Assembly: GCF_001748145.1 (NCBI RefSeq)
Contig: NZ_BCQA01000001.1
Coordinates: forward strand, 4,738,501-4,802,500
Length of the DNA: 64,000 nucleotides
Direction: 5' to 3'
Origin: Bosea sp. BIWAKO-01
Lineage (GTDB): Bacteria; Pseudomonadota; Alphaproteobacteria; Rhizobiales; Beijerinckiaceae
Below the pieces are notes generated by a model that was given only the letters and a program-made list of their open reading frames with translations, made no database searches and was not told the origin of the DNA. The translations under genes and the position numbers were made by a program. Positions 1-9,177 of the stretch are shown in pieces; position 1 is the first letter of the stretch, and every line of letters begins with the position of its first letter.

Positions 1-7
1 TCGCGGG

Positions 8-820
8 CTAGCGCGGCCCGACAGCCAGTTCAGGCGGCAGGTTCCACTTCTCGGCGAGGTTGCGGTACCAGCCCCGCAGCTTCATGGAGCGGACATAGGT
101 GTCGAGGAAGACCAGCAGGTCGAGATCGGCATACCGGACAGCGTGGTTCATGCTGGTCCATTCCGTCTGATCGCTGGCAAACTTGATATTGCGCAGCTCG
201 GTCGGGCGCTCCTGAGCGCGCAACTCATTCGAGACGGAATCGCCGATATAGGCCGTCGACCGCCCTTGCATGACCTCGAGCACTGCCGCCCCCGTATCGG
301 AAAGGGGCGTGACCTTCGCCTTCTTGAAGGTGCGCTGGGCATATTGCTGGGCAGCGGTGCCTGAGACCACGGAGAGGACACTGCCCTCCTTGTCCAGGTC
401 CGCGAAGGTCCGCACTGGGCTATCGGCGCGCACCATGGCGGTGGACGAGAGATAGCCGAAGGCCTCTCCAAACGCGACGGCCGTCGCACGCTCGGGTGTC
501 GCTCCGAGCCCACTCATGATGACGTCCCATTTGCCGGCCTGGAGCCCGGCCACGAGGCCGCTCCAGGTCGTATTGACGAGTTCGACCTTGATACCTGTCA
601 TCGCCTCGAGATTGCGAATATCGTCGACGATGAGGCCCTCGTACTGGCTCGTCTTCGGGTTCAGCAGAACGAACTTGTTCCAGGGGGCTACTCCGACGAC
701 CAGCTTCTTTTCGGATATGATCCGATCGAGCGTGGGGCCTGCGGAGGCTCCGGAAGCAGACAGCGCGACGACCGCCGCGACAGCGGCCGACGCAAGCGCG
801 TTGGCGATGGTTCTCAGCAT
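8..820 (-). CDS. ABC transporter substrate-binding protein (amino-acid type, family 3)
   Basis: Predicted periplasmic solute-binding protein of about 270 aa that would capture a small polar solute, probably an amino acid, for an ABC importer. A signal peptide is clear (residues 1-27, hydrophobic core ending in SASGASA). The mature part has the family-3 layout, with LVVGVAPWNKF near the N-terminus and GLVAGLQAGKWDVIMSG in lobe one. The start at 820 is chosen because the reading frame upstream lacks protein-like character and AGGGGAAG lies just before the ATG. The ThDP enzyme gene ends 61 bp upstream on the same strand, so the two may be co-transcribed. No permease or ATPase is visible; they may lie left of the window. 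The exact substrate cannot be read. Confidence 0.85.
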   Translation of the reverse strand: MLRTIANALASAAVAAVVALSASGASAGPTLDRIISEKKLVVGVAPWNKFVLLNPKTSQYEGLIVDDIRNLEAMTGIKVELVNTTWSGLVAGLQAGKWDVIMSGLGATPERATAVAFGEAFGYLSSTAMVRADSPVRTFADLDKEGSVLSVVSGTAAQQYAQRTFKKAKVTPLSDTGAAVLEVMQGRSTAYIGDSVSNELRAQERPTELRNIKFASDQTEWTSMNHAVRYADLDLLVFLDTYVRSMKLRGWYRNLAEKWNLPPELAVGPR

Positions 821-881
821 GCTCTTCCCCTTTTGTATGGCGCTGTTGAACAGATCGGCTCTCGTGAGGTGATCGACCGCA

Positions 882-2582
882 TCAATGGACTGCGTCGTGG
901 GCGAGAATGGTCTCGAAGCCGACGATCGGTGCTGTTGCGTTGGGATCGATGACGACGTCGATGACGAAGGGACCATCGGCAGCAAGCCCCCCGGCCAGGG
1001 CCGCAGCGATCGCCTCCGGGGCCGTGACGCGCTCACCGCGGCACTTCAGAGCCCGACCGACTTCCGAATAGTCGATGTCGAGAAAGTCGCATTCGAGATA
1101 GCGGCCCATCACCTTCTGCTCCCAATGCCGCTGGAAGCCGAGAGTGCCGTTGTTGAACACGACGACGAGAATATCGACGCCGTAGCGGGCGGCAGTTTCG
1201 AGCTCGTTGATGACGTAGCCAAAGGCGCCGTCGCCGGTCACGCAGACGACCTTGAGCGATGGGTCGGCCAATTTGGCGCCGATCGCGGCGGGCAGGCTCC
1301 AGCCGATTCCACCGGTTCCGCGCGGCGAGAGGATGAAGCGCCCCGAGCCCGGAACGTCGATATGGCTCATGGCCCAGCCGGTGATGTAGCTCGCATCCGT
1401 AACGATGAGGGTCCGTTCATCGACCTGTGCCGAGATCTCGGCCAGTAGGCGTTCGGGCCGGATCGGTGTCTGCGCCGACTCCGCGACCGGCCGGAACTCG
1501 GCCCTCCACTTCTCCGTCAGCTGATCGATCCGCGCCCTGGTTTCCGGGTTGGTTCGGGCCAGGCCGCGATCAGCGCAATAGGCCATCAGGTCGCGCAGGG
1601 TATCGCGGACATCGCCGACCATGGCGATGTCGGTTGCGAAGTTGCGGCCGATTTCAGCCGGGTCGATATCAAGATGGATCAGCTTGGTTTCAGGCTTGGG
1701 CAGCGACCAGTCGCTGTAGCAGATCTGGCCGGTGCGCGAGCCGAGCACGAAGACGACGTCGGCCTCGGCGAACAGCGTGTTGGAGATCTGCCCGCGACCA
1801 TAGCGTCCGCCCGTGGTGGAGCCGAGCGGGCCCGCGGCGAGCGGGTGCGCATCGGCAATGGCTCCGCGCCCGGTCATGGTTGTCGCGACGGGAATGTCGA
1901 ACAGCTCCGCCAGCATCCGGATTTCCTCTTCGGCACCGGAGATGATCGATCCGCCTCCGGCGATCAGCAGCGGCCGCTGGGCCGTCGCGAGCAGCTCTGC
2001 CGCCTTCTCGATGGCTTCGCGGCTCGCCCGGACCCGGTTGGCCGGAAAATGCGTGTAGGCCTGGTCAGCCCAGGTCTGCGCTTCAGCCTCGGCGGCCATG
2101 ACATCGCCAGGGCAGAGCAGGACCACAGGGCCCGGCCGCCCCGACGTCGCGATCCGGAAGGCCTTGCGCACGGCGTCGGCCGCCTGCTCCGGGGCATCGA
2201 TCCGCGTCACGTCCTTCACATAGGGCGCAAGAGCAACCGCATGATCGAGCGCGCTGCTGGCGTTCTTGTTCTTGAGCCGCAGCGGGTGGTCCTGGACGAG
2301 CGCGATCACCGGCACGGAGGAGCGCTGCGCCTCCAGCAGGCCCGTGATCAGATTGGTCGCGCCCGGCCCGAAGGTGGCGGCGCACACGCCTGGCCGGCCG
2401 GTCACTTGGGCATAGCCGTGCGCCATGATGGCCGCATGCTTCTCGTCGCGCACCGTGACGATCCGCGTGAACGCGCGGTCGACGGCGTGGAACACATGGA
2501 TCGGATCCTCCATGCCGAACAGGCAGGTCACCCCGTAGCTCTTCAGGGTTTCGTAAAGTAGCGCGCCGCCGGTGCCCCGCAT
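882..2582 (-). CDS. Thiamine diphosphate-dependent enzyme (acetolactate synthase-like)
   Basis: Enzyme of about 566 aa with the three-domain architecture of the acetolactate synthase/benzoylformate decarboxylase family. The N-terminal pyrimidine-binding domain carries the activating glutamate in TVRDEKHAAIMAHGYA. The C-terminal pyrophosphate-binding domain has GDGAFG followed by NNGTLG, the metal and ThDP motif. The start at 2582 has AGGAGA in front; a longer frame to 2630 lacks this. It is divergent from an IclR regulator with a palindrome between them, and is followed by an ABC binding protein, which suggests catabolism of an imported acid. It is unlikely to be the biosynthetic IlvB, because no IlvN regulatory-subunit gene follows. 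The substrate is unknown. Confidence 0.85.
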   Translation of the reverse strand: MRGTGGALLYETLKSYGVTCLFGMEDPIHVFHAVDRAFTRIVTVRDEKHAAIMAHGYAQVTGRPGVCAATFGPGATNLITGLLEAQRSSVPVIALVQDHPLRLKNKNASSALDHAVALAPYVKDVTRIDAPEQAADAVRKAFRIATSGRPGPVVLLCPGDVMAAEAEAQTWADQAYTHFPANRVRASREAIEKAAELLATAQRPLLIAGGGSIISGAEEEIRMLAELFDIPVATTMTGRGAIADAHPLAAGPLGSTTGGRYGRGQISNTLFAEADVVFVLGSRTGQICYSDWSLPKPETKLIHLDIDPAEIGRNFATDIAMVGDVRDTLRDLMAYCADRGLARTNPETRARIDQLTEKWRAEFRPVAESAQTPIRPERLLAEISAQVDERTLIVTDASYITGWAMSHIDVPGSGRFILSPRGTGGIGWSLPAAIGAKLADPSLKVVCVTGDGAFGYVINELETAARYGVDILVVVFNNGTLGFQRHWEQKVMGRYLECDFLDIDYSEVGRALKCRGERVTAPEAIAAALAGGLAADGPFVIDVVIDPNATAPIVGFETILAHDAVH

Positions 2583-2610
2583 GGGTGTCTCCTCTTGACA
2601 GTCGAAAAAG

Positions 2611-2629
2611 TGTTGCTTATTACGCAACA
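2611..2629. promoter_or_regulatory. Candidate IclR operator palindrome
   Basis: TGTTGC and GCAACA form a perfect 6-bp inverted repeat with a 7-bp AT-rich spacer. It lies between the divergent ThDP-enzyme and IclR genes, which fits an operator for the IclR protein. Confidence 0.45.
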
Positions 2630-2689
2630 TGTTGATTATTTATCGTACGCAGGACATCTGCGCGGCGTCAAGCCGCCAAGCGAGCGCTC

Positions 2690-3445
2690 ATGAAATCGAT
2701 TGAGAAGGCCGTTAGTGCGCTGCAATTGCTCGTCAATTCTGGAGGCGAGCTGCGGGTTGGCGAAACCAGCCGCCACTTGAAAGTCACGCGCAGCAGCGCC
2801 TCGCGCCTGCTGGCTTCGCTGGCGAGCGGTGGGCTGATCGAGCAGGATCCCGCGACGCAGCGCTACAGGGCGGGCATCCTGGCCGTGCAACTGGCTGCCA
2901 GCTTTCACCGGAATTTCGATCTGGTGGAACAGGCTCAGAAGGAAATGGAGGAGCTCGCCCGACAGACCGAGCACACGGTATGGTTGGGCGTGCTTTCCGG
3001 CACCGAGGTCGTCGTCCTCAAGACGGCGCGCGGCTCGCAGCCGATCCAGTTCACGGTCGAGCCTGGCCACAGGCTGCCCGCGCATGCCGCCGCCATGGGG
3101 AAGGCGCTTCTCGCCGTCAAACCGGATGCCGAGATACGCAGTCTCTTTGCTGCGTCGCTCGATCCGGTGACGAAACAGACCCTGGTTTCGATCGACGATC
3201 TGCTGCGCGAAGTCGCAATGTCGCGATTGCGCGGCTATGCGATCTCAAATCAGGAGCTTTTCGACGGCGTGAAAGCCATCTCCGTTGCCTTCGAGGACCC
3301 GCATAAGGGCATGAACATCGCCATCAGCGTTTCCTACCCGTTGTTTGCCTTCGAAGGCGGCAGCGACCAGTCGGTTGTCGATGCGCTGCTCCTGTTCGCC
3401 CATCACTTCGGTGCTCGGGTCGGAGACAAGCGCTGGACGAAGTAA
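2690..3445 (+). CDS. IclR-family transcriptional regulator
   Basis: 251 aa. The N-terminal winged helix-turn-helix covers about residues 5-65 (SIEKAVSALQLL, then VTRSSASRLLASL). The IclR effector-binding domain follows, with the conserved LPAHAAAMGKALLA segment and GYAISNQE. IclR proteins bind small acids and control adjacent catabolic genes. This one is divergent from the ThDP enzyme, and the palindrome at 2611-2629 lies between them, so local control of that gene and the downstream binding protein is the natural reading. The ribosome binding site is weak (GAGCG). The inducer is not known. Confidence 0.9.
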   Translation: MKSIEKAVSALQLLVNSGGELRVGETSRHLKVTRSSASRLLASLASGGLIEQDPATQRYRAGILAVQLAASFHRNFDLVEQAQKEMEELARQTEHTVWLGVLSGTEVVVLKTARGSQPIQFTVEPGHRLPAHAAAMGKALLAVKPDAEIRSLFAASLDPVTKQTLVSIDDLLREVAMSRLRGYAISNQELFDGVKAISVAFEDPHKGMNIAISVSYPLFAFEGGSDQSVVDALLLFAHHFGARVGDKRWTK

Positions 3446-3566
3446 AGGGTGCTCGCATTGAAGGGGCGCCTGAAACGGTCCTCACGACGATCGGGGCAGG
3501 CACGTCCTGTCGAAATGGCGCCGGCGCGGTCTGCCGGCCTCGGTGAGGCTCTTCGCCAGGGACGGT

Positions 3567-4865
3567 CTATCGTTGCTTCGGTCGGCTTTTGTTTTCGCGC
3601 CCCTGCGTGATCAGTCGCGAACTTCTCTGGTCGCGGGTGTGAACCCATAGCCAACTCAGGGCCACGCTCACCCGATTGCGGACGCCGATCAGGAAATAGA
3701 TATGAGCAAGGCCCCATAGCCACCAGGCCAGCGCGCCGCGGAGCTTGAAGAAGCCGAAATCAATCACCGCAAGCCGCTTCCCGATCGTCGCCAGACTGCC
3801 TGCATGCTTGTAACGAAACGCGGGTCGCGCATCCTCGCCGCGAAGCCTGAGGCAGATGCCCGATGCGACGTATTTTCCCTGCTGCTTGGCTGCGGGCGCG
3901 ATGCCCGGAACAGGGCTTCCATCGGGCGCAGTCACGCTGGCCGTGTCGCCAATGACAAAGATCTCCGGCCTGCCGGGTACCGTGAGATCGGCCTCGACCT
4001 TGACCCGTCCGGCTCTGTCTGCGGGAGCATCCAGCCAGCCCGCTGCGGGGGAGGCCTGCACACCTGCAGCCCAGATGATCGTCGCCGCCGCAAGCGTCGT
4101 GTCGCCATAGACCACCCCATCGGCCGTGCATTGCGACACTGCCTGGCCGAGGAAGATCTCGACGCCGAGTCCTTCGAGGGCGCGATGGGCATAGGCGGAC
4201 AGGTCGGGCGCGAAGCCGCCAAGCACGCGCGGAGCGGCTTCGATCAGCACCACGCGCGTCGTCCTCCGGGTATCGATGTTGCGGAAATCTTCGGGAAGGG
4301 TCGAGCGCGCCAGTTCGGCGATCGTGCCCGCCAGCTCAACGCCGGTGGGGCCGGCTCCGACGATCACGAAGGTGAGCAGTGCGGCCTGTTTCAGCGCATC
4401 CGTTTCCCGTTCGGCCTTCTCGAAGGCAAGGAGAATGCGGCGCCTGATCGTCGTAGCGTCCTCGAGGGTCTTCAGACCAGGCGCGAAGGGCTCCCAGTCA
4501 TCATGCCCGAAATAGGCATGCCGCGCGCCGGTCGCGACGATCAGGCTGTCATAGGCAAGCGTGGATCCGTCATCGAGGATAATGCGCCTGGCCTTGGGGT
4601 CGATGTCATTGACGCTGGCCAGCAGCGTCGTGATTTCCGGGCGCTTGCGCAGGAGATGCCGGATCGGCCAGGCGATTTCCGACGTCGCAAGCGAGGCGGT
4701 GGCCACCTGGTAGAGAAGAGGCTGAAACAGGTGGTGATTGCGACGGTCAACGATGGTGATCCGAACAGGCGCACCGGCGAGGCGATGGACCGCCTCGAGC
4801 CCCCCGAACCCGGCGCCGACCACGACCACATGATGGCGGTCGGAGAATTCATTTTGCGTCGCCAC
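3567..4865 (-). CDS. Type II NADH dehydrogenase (NDH-2 family flavoprotein)
   Basis: 432 aa FAD-dependent oxidoreductase that would transfer electrons from NADH to quinone at the inner membrane without pumping protons. Two dinucleotide-binding sites are visible: VVVGAGFGGLEA at residues 14-25 for FAD, and FVIVGAGPTGVELAG near residue 170 for NADH. Between them is LFQPLLYQVATA, typical of this family. A hydrophobic C-terminal stretch (WWLWGLAHIYFLIG) fits the membrane anchor. The start is a GTG; no Shine-Dalgarno or in-frame ATG is obvious nearby. It stands alone between convergent and same-strand neighbours. Confidence 0.9.
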   Translation of the reverse strand: MATQNEFSDRHHVVVVGAGFGGLEAVHRLAGAPVRITIVDRRNHHLFQPLLYQVATASLATSEIAWPIRHLLRKRPEITTLLASVNDIDPKARRIILDDGSTLAYDSLIVATGARHAYFGHDDWEPFAPGLKTLEDATTIRRRILLAFEKAERETDALKQAALLTFVIVGAGPTGVELAGTIAELARSTLPEDFRNIDTRRTTRVVLIEAAPRVLGGFAPDLSAYAHRALEGLGVEIFLGQAVSQCTADGVVYGDTTLAAATIIWAAGVQASPAAGWLDAPADRAGRVKVEADLTVPGRPEIFVIGDTASVTAPDGSPVPGIAPAAKQQGKYVASGICLRLRGEDARPAFRYKHAGSLATIGKRLAVIDFGFFKLRGALAWWLWGLAHIYFLIGVRNRVSVALSWLWVHTRDQRSSRLITQGRENKSRPKQR

Positions 4866-5003
4866 AGAAGGATATCCGAAATGTCCGGCCAGCTTACTAG
4901 GAGTAAGCGGCTTTAGGGCGATGCGATAGGGCGAGACTGGCGCATGCAGCCTGTCATTCGGACTCCGCGATCCGATACTGGCTCGGATCGAAGCCGGCTA
5001 AGT

Positions 5004-6479
5004 TCAGGTTCCGCAGAAGGTTGCGAGCACACGCTCATGAGCCGCCGGGGGGCGGGCGTAGTCCTCCGGTCCTGGCTGCTCGTCATAGGGATTTGCCAGA
5101 ACCGCCAGCAATTCCTCGAAAGGCGCGAGATCCTGCTGTTCCACGGCCGCCTCGATTGCGGCCTCGACGCGATGGTTGCGTGGGATGAACAGCGGATTGA
5201 CGGCGCGCATCGCCTTCACCCGCTCCGCTGGCGATTTGGCCTCGCGCGCCAGCCGTTGCCGCCACGTGCTCTCCCAGTCGTCGAACTCCGCGGGATTGCC
5301 GAACAGGTCGCGGCAAGCGCTCCCTTCGGCAGCCGCAGTTCCATCCGTGCTCAACCGCCGGAACACGAGTGTGAAATCAGCCTTGCCACGTTGCATCGTG
5401 TCGAGCAGGGCCTTGATCAGCACGACATCATCCGCCTCATCGGCGAAGAGCCCAAGCTTGCGGCGGAAACCACCGATCAATGCGGCCTGGAACAGCTCAT
5501 CGAAGCGGTCCAGCGCCTCCTGCGCGAGCTTGACCGCCTGGTCCTGGTCATCAGCCAGCAGCGGGAGCAGCGCTTCGGCGAACCGCGTCAGGTTCCAGCG
5601 TGCGACGGGCGGCTGGTTGCCATAGGCGTAACGCCCGCGCTCGTCGATGGCGCTGAACACTGTGCCCGGGTCGTAGGCATCCATGAAGGCGCACGGCCCA
5701 TAATCCAGCGTTTCGCCCGCAACCGACATGTTGTCGGTGTTCATCACGCCGTGGATGAACCCGATCTGCATCCAGCGGGCGACAAGCGCCGCCTGCACGG
5801 AAATGACAGCCTCCAGCAGGGCCAGATACGGTGCTGCGCTGGCGCCGACGTCAGGATAGTGCCGGGCGATGACATGGTCGGCGAGGAGGCGCAAGCCTTC
5901 GACATCACTGCGGGCCGCGAAGAACTGGAATGTCCCGATCCTGATATGGCTGGAGGCGACGCGCGTCAGCACCGCTCCGGGGAGCAGCATCTCGCGCCGC
6001 ACCGTCTCGCCTGTCGACACGGCGGCGAGCGCCCGTGTCGTCGGAACGCCCAATGCAGCCATCGCCTCGCTGACGATGTATTCCCGCAGCACCGGTCCGA
6101 GGGCGGCCCGCCCATCGCCCCGACGCGAGAACGGTGTCAGCCCTGCACCCTTGAGCTGGATGTCGCGGCGCCTGCCATCGCGATCGATCACCTCTCCGAG
6201 CAGGACGGCGCGACCGTCGCCGAGCTGCGGGCTGAATCCGCCGAACTGATGACCGGCATAGGCCGTGGCGATGGGCTCGGCTCCTTCGGCAATGCGGTTG
6301 CCTGCAAGCATCTCGGTGCCGGCGGGACCCGCCAGCCAGACCGGATCGAGACCGAGTTGCTCCGCGAGCGCCGTGTTCAACCGCAGGAGACGCGGCGAAC
6401 GGACCGCGCTGGGGGTTACCCGGGCGAAGAAGCGCTCGGGGAAACGGACGTAGGAATTGTCGAAGGGGATGGCGGTCAT
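5004..6479 (-). CDS. selO: Protein adenylyltransferase SelO (YdiU family)
   Basis: 491 aa pseudokinase-fold enzyme that transfers AMP from ATP to protein hydroxyls and is linked to redox stress in characterised members. Family landmarks are present in order: FDNSYVRFPERFFARV at the N-terminus, AYAGHQFGGFSPQLGDGRA, KGAGLTPFSRRGDGRA (ATP site), and FIHGVMNTDNMS with DYGPCAFMD (metal-binding residues). The protein ends in FCGT, the cysteine form of the C-terminal redox motif that carries selenocysteine in some eukaryotes. Length is normal. It appears monocistronic. Confidence 0.95.
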   Translation of the reverse strand: MTAIPFDNSYVRFPERFFARVTPSAVRSPRLLRLNTALAEQLGLDPVWLAGPAGTEMLAGNRIAEGAEPIATAYAGHQFGGFSPQLGDGRAVLLGEVIDRDGRRRDIQLKGAGLTPFSRRGDGRAALGPVLREYIVSEAMAALGVPTTRALAAVSTGETVRREMLLPGAVLTRVASSHIRIGTFQFFAARSDVEGLRLLADHVIARHYPDVGASAAPYLALLEAVISVQAALVARWMQIGFIHGVMNTDNMSVAGETLDYGPCAFMDAYDPGTVFSAIDERGRYAYGNQPPVARWNLTRFAEALLPLLADDQDQAVKLAQEALDRFDELFQAALIGGFRRKLGLFADEADDVVLIKALLDTMQRGKADFTLVFRRLSTDGTAAAEGSACRDLFGNPAEFDDWESTWRQRLAREAKSPAERVKAMRAVNPLFIPRNHRVEAAIEAAVEQQDLAPFEELLAVLANPYDEQPGPEDYARPPAAHERVLATFCGT

Positions 6480-6546
6480 GGGACGTAGATAAGCCTTGGC
6501 AGCAACACGGCAACTCTGGCTCTGGCCCTTAGCCTCTCGGGTCAGG

Positions 6547-9174
6547 CTAAATGCGCCTGATCGGAGCGCCGAGCTGGATGAAATCCTTCTCTCGGCAGGT
6601 CAGGATGAGAATCTGCAGGGAACCGGCAGCTTTGTTCAACACAAGGTGCATCCGGTCGAGACGCTCTTCGTCGGTGTTCACCAGGGCGTCGTCGAGGATG
6701 ACGATTGATGGCTGGCCAGAACCTCGCAGGATATCGGCCAGCGCCAGGCGCGTGATCACCGCTGTCTGCTCTCTGGCGCCCATGCTGAGCTGTCTGAAGG
6801 GCTCTTCGACACCAGCGCGCACGAAGTGCTCGATCTCGAGCGTGTCCTCGTTGAGCACGATCTGGCTGTCGGGATGGAGCAGGCGCAGATACGGAGCAAC
6901 CCGTTCGCGCACCGGGCCGAGCCAGCGGTCCTTGGACTCGCGTTGCGCTTCCGCCAATGTCTCGTAGAGAAGCCGGGCACCATCGGCCTGAGCCTTGGTC
7001 GTCGCGAGCTGCCTTTGCCTGAGTGCGATCTGGCCTTCGATCTCGGAGAGCTGCTCGCCCAATCCATCACGGCCAAGCGCCCGAAGTTCGATCTCGAGGT
7101 CGCGAGCCTCGCGGGCCGTCTTCTCAAGATCGGCGCGGATATTCTCAGCCGCGTTCCCGGCCCTGGAGAGGGCCAGCGAGGCGGCTTCGGGGTTCGCCTG
7201 CTCGAGCGCGCGAATGGCAGCCTGCTCAGCCCCCTTGGCCGCGATATGGGCCGATTGGGCGGCATCAAAACTGGCCTGCAGCTCGGTATCCGAGATCTTG
7301 GAGCGAGCCTCGACGAGGTCGCGCCCCTTCTCGCTGGCGCTCGTGATTGCGGCATTCAGGCGCTCGTTCCAGACCGCGGCGTCAAGCGTGGCCTTCTCAT
7401 GCTGGGCGCGATGCTGCGCCGCGGCGTCTTCGGCGGCCTTCTCGTCCTGGATGGCGATGCGCTGGGCCTCGACTGCCCCGGCGCGGCTCTCCTCTGACGC
7501 TTCCTTCGCGTCGATCTCCCGCGCAGCAGACTGGGCGGCGAGCGCGCGCTGGTTCTGGGTCTCTTGCCGAAGGACTTCGAGCCCCCTGGGAGCGGTGGCG
7601 CTGATCAGCTTCCTTTGCAACTCTGCTTCGGAGATCGCTTCGCCCTTTTGCAACACTTGCGATCTTGCCGCCTCGAAGCTGGCACAGCCGGTCTTGCGCA
7701 GCTCGCTTTGGAAGGCGCGTTCGGCTTCACCAAAGGCTCGCGCGAGATCACCGACACCACCCCCTGGATGGACGACCAATTGGCCGAAGCCTTCGAGCTC
7801 GATCGTTGCGTCTCTTGCGAGGAGCAGGGGCTCACTCAGCAAGATTGCCTTGCCGTCCGAAGAGACGTTCTGTTGCGCGTTCGGCTTGAATTCGATCCGG
7901 ACGCTCGCCGCCTCGAGCCGGGCCCTGGCCTTCGCGAGCTGTTCGCCGGCGCGCTCCAGCGCGTCGATCTCAGCCTTCGTGACGGTGATGGCTGCAGCTG
8001 CGGCCAAAGCGGTCATGCGCTTGCCGTCAGCCTCTTCGGCACTCTTGAGATCTAGCTCCAAGCGGGCCAGGAGATGCAGTGCGCGGCCGTGGTCGATGGC
8101 CCGCTGGACCGCGGCGAGAACTTCGTCCGCAGCGCTCCGAGCAGCCCGCGCTTGTGCGAGCCTCGCAGAGGTCGTGGCGGTCGCTCGCTCGAGCCGGCTT
8201 ACGACGCCTTTGGCATCTTCGGCATCGTGAGTGGCCTGGGCCAGCGACGCCCGTGCGGCATCCGACGACTTCACGAGCGCTTGCCGCGCGGCGAGCCGTT
8301 CTGTGGCTGCCTCGGTCTCAGCCTTGCAGCGCGTGGCGTCACGGCCGGCGTCAACAACGATCGTCTCGAGCTTCTGAGCCTGTACCATGGCCTCCTGCGC
8401 AGAGGCGAAGGCGGACAGGGCTTTCTCGAGAGAGGCGTCCTTGTGATAGCGCGAGACAATCTCGCGCTTCCTTGCGAGGTCGCCGACCTTGCTGTCATGG
8501 GCCGCGAGGCGAGAGGAAATCTCTTCGCGACGAGCGGAGAGGGCTTCGACATCGTCGAGCAGCGCCTTGTAGTCACCGCGCGGCTTGTAGCGTTTGTCCC
8601 AGTAGGTGCTGCGCCGCGCCTCGGCTGCTGCAATCAGGGCTCTCCCGCGTTCTCCGCCGATGACCTGACCGACTTCGGATTCAAGTGCTGAGGAAAGCGA
8701 GTCCCGGCCGGCGCCGACACCGAGCGCTTGATGGGAGAGCCCTTGCTCGACCCAGAGAAGTCCGAATATGCCCTGGTGATCCTGCGGCTTGGAACCACCG
8801 CGGCCGGGTGGCGTAAACCCGAACAACTCCGCCAGGCGATCATCGGCTGCGTCGCCGATGTGACGCTCGTTGGCTCCGATCAGCTCGGCCTCGGGCTTCT
8901 GGCAGAAGGCCTTGCGAAGCGACCAGGCCTGTCCATCGAGCTCGAAGTCGACTTTGACTTGGGGACGGACATTCTGGTTGTAGGGCAGCATCGCCTGCGC
9001 GGCTTCGCCTCCGACGCGGTGACGCTCGAAGAAGGCGGCTCGCAGTGCTGCGAGAATGGTCGACTTGCCGGCTTCGTTGTCACCCGAGATGACGTTGAGG
9101 CCATCCTGGAGATCGTCGATGACGACGGATCGGAGCTTCCGGAAATCCTCGATCTCCAGGCGGCGAAGGAACAT
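6547..9174 (-). CDS. SbcC/RecF-like ATPase of the YhaN type
   Basis: 875 aa SMC-type ATPase expected to work with the nuclease encoded just upstream in processing DNA ends. Walker A is GDNEAGKST near residue 35. A long alanine- and glutamate-rich coiled-coil middle (about residues 180-720) follows, then the signature region LSMGAREQTAVITRLA and Walker B VILDDALVNTDEERLDR. This is the head-coil-head layout of SbcC, Rad50 and YhaN. YhaN fits better than SbcC because of the length, the EDFRKL start and the partner. It begins 3 bp after the upstream gene ends, so the two are translationally linked. Confidence 0.88.
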   Translation of the reverse strand: MFLRRLEIEDFRKLRSVVIDDLQDGLNVISGDNEAGKSTILAALRAAFFERHRVGGEAAQAMLPYNQNVRPQVKVDFELDGQAWSLRKAFCQKPEAELIGANERHIGDAADDRLAELFGFTPPGRGGSKPQDHQGIFGLLWVEQGLSHQALGVGAGRDSLSSALESEVGQVIGGERGRALIAAAEARRSTYWDKRYKPRGDYKALLDDVEALSARREEISSRLAAHDSKVGDLARKREIVSRYHKDASLEKALSAFASAQEAMVQAQKLETIVVDAGRDATRCKAETEAATERLAARQALVKSSDAARASLAQATHDAEDAKGVVSRLERATATTSARLAQARAARSAADEVLAAVQRAIDHGRALHLLARLELDLKSAEEADGKRMTALAAAAAITVTKAEIDALERAGEQLAKARARLEAASVRIEFKPNAQQNVSSDGKAILLSEPLLLARDATIELEGFGQLVVHPGGGVGDLARAFGEAERAFQSELRKTGCASFEAARSQVLQKGEAISEAELQRKLISATAPRGLEVLRQETQNQRALAAQSAAREIDAKEASEESRAGAVEAQRIAIQDEKAAEDAAAQHRAQHEKATLDAAVWNERLNAAITSASEKGRDLVEARSKISDTELQASFDAAQSAHIAAKGAEQAAIRALEQANPEAASLALSRAGNAAENIRADLEKTAREARDLEIELRALGRDGLGEQLSEIEGQIALRQRQLATTKAQADGARLLYETLAEAQRESKDRWLGPVRERVAPYLRLLHPDSQIVLNEDTLEIEHFVRAGVEEPFRQLSMGAREQTAVITRLALADILRGSGQPSIVILDDALVNTDEERLDRMHLVLNKAAGSLQILILTCREKDFIQLGAPIRRI

Positions 9175-9177
9175 GGC

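Noticed and set aside
4944..6488. 514-codon plus-strand frame opposite selO
   Set aside because: SelO motifs are complete on the minus strand; the plus frame is a GC-driven shadow.
6995..8230. 411-codon Ser/Ala-rich plus-strand frame inside the YhaN-like gene
   Set aside because: Antisense shadow of the coiled-coil region; composition is explained by Ala/Glu codons on the other strand.
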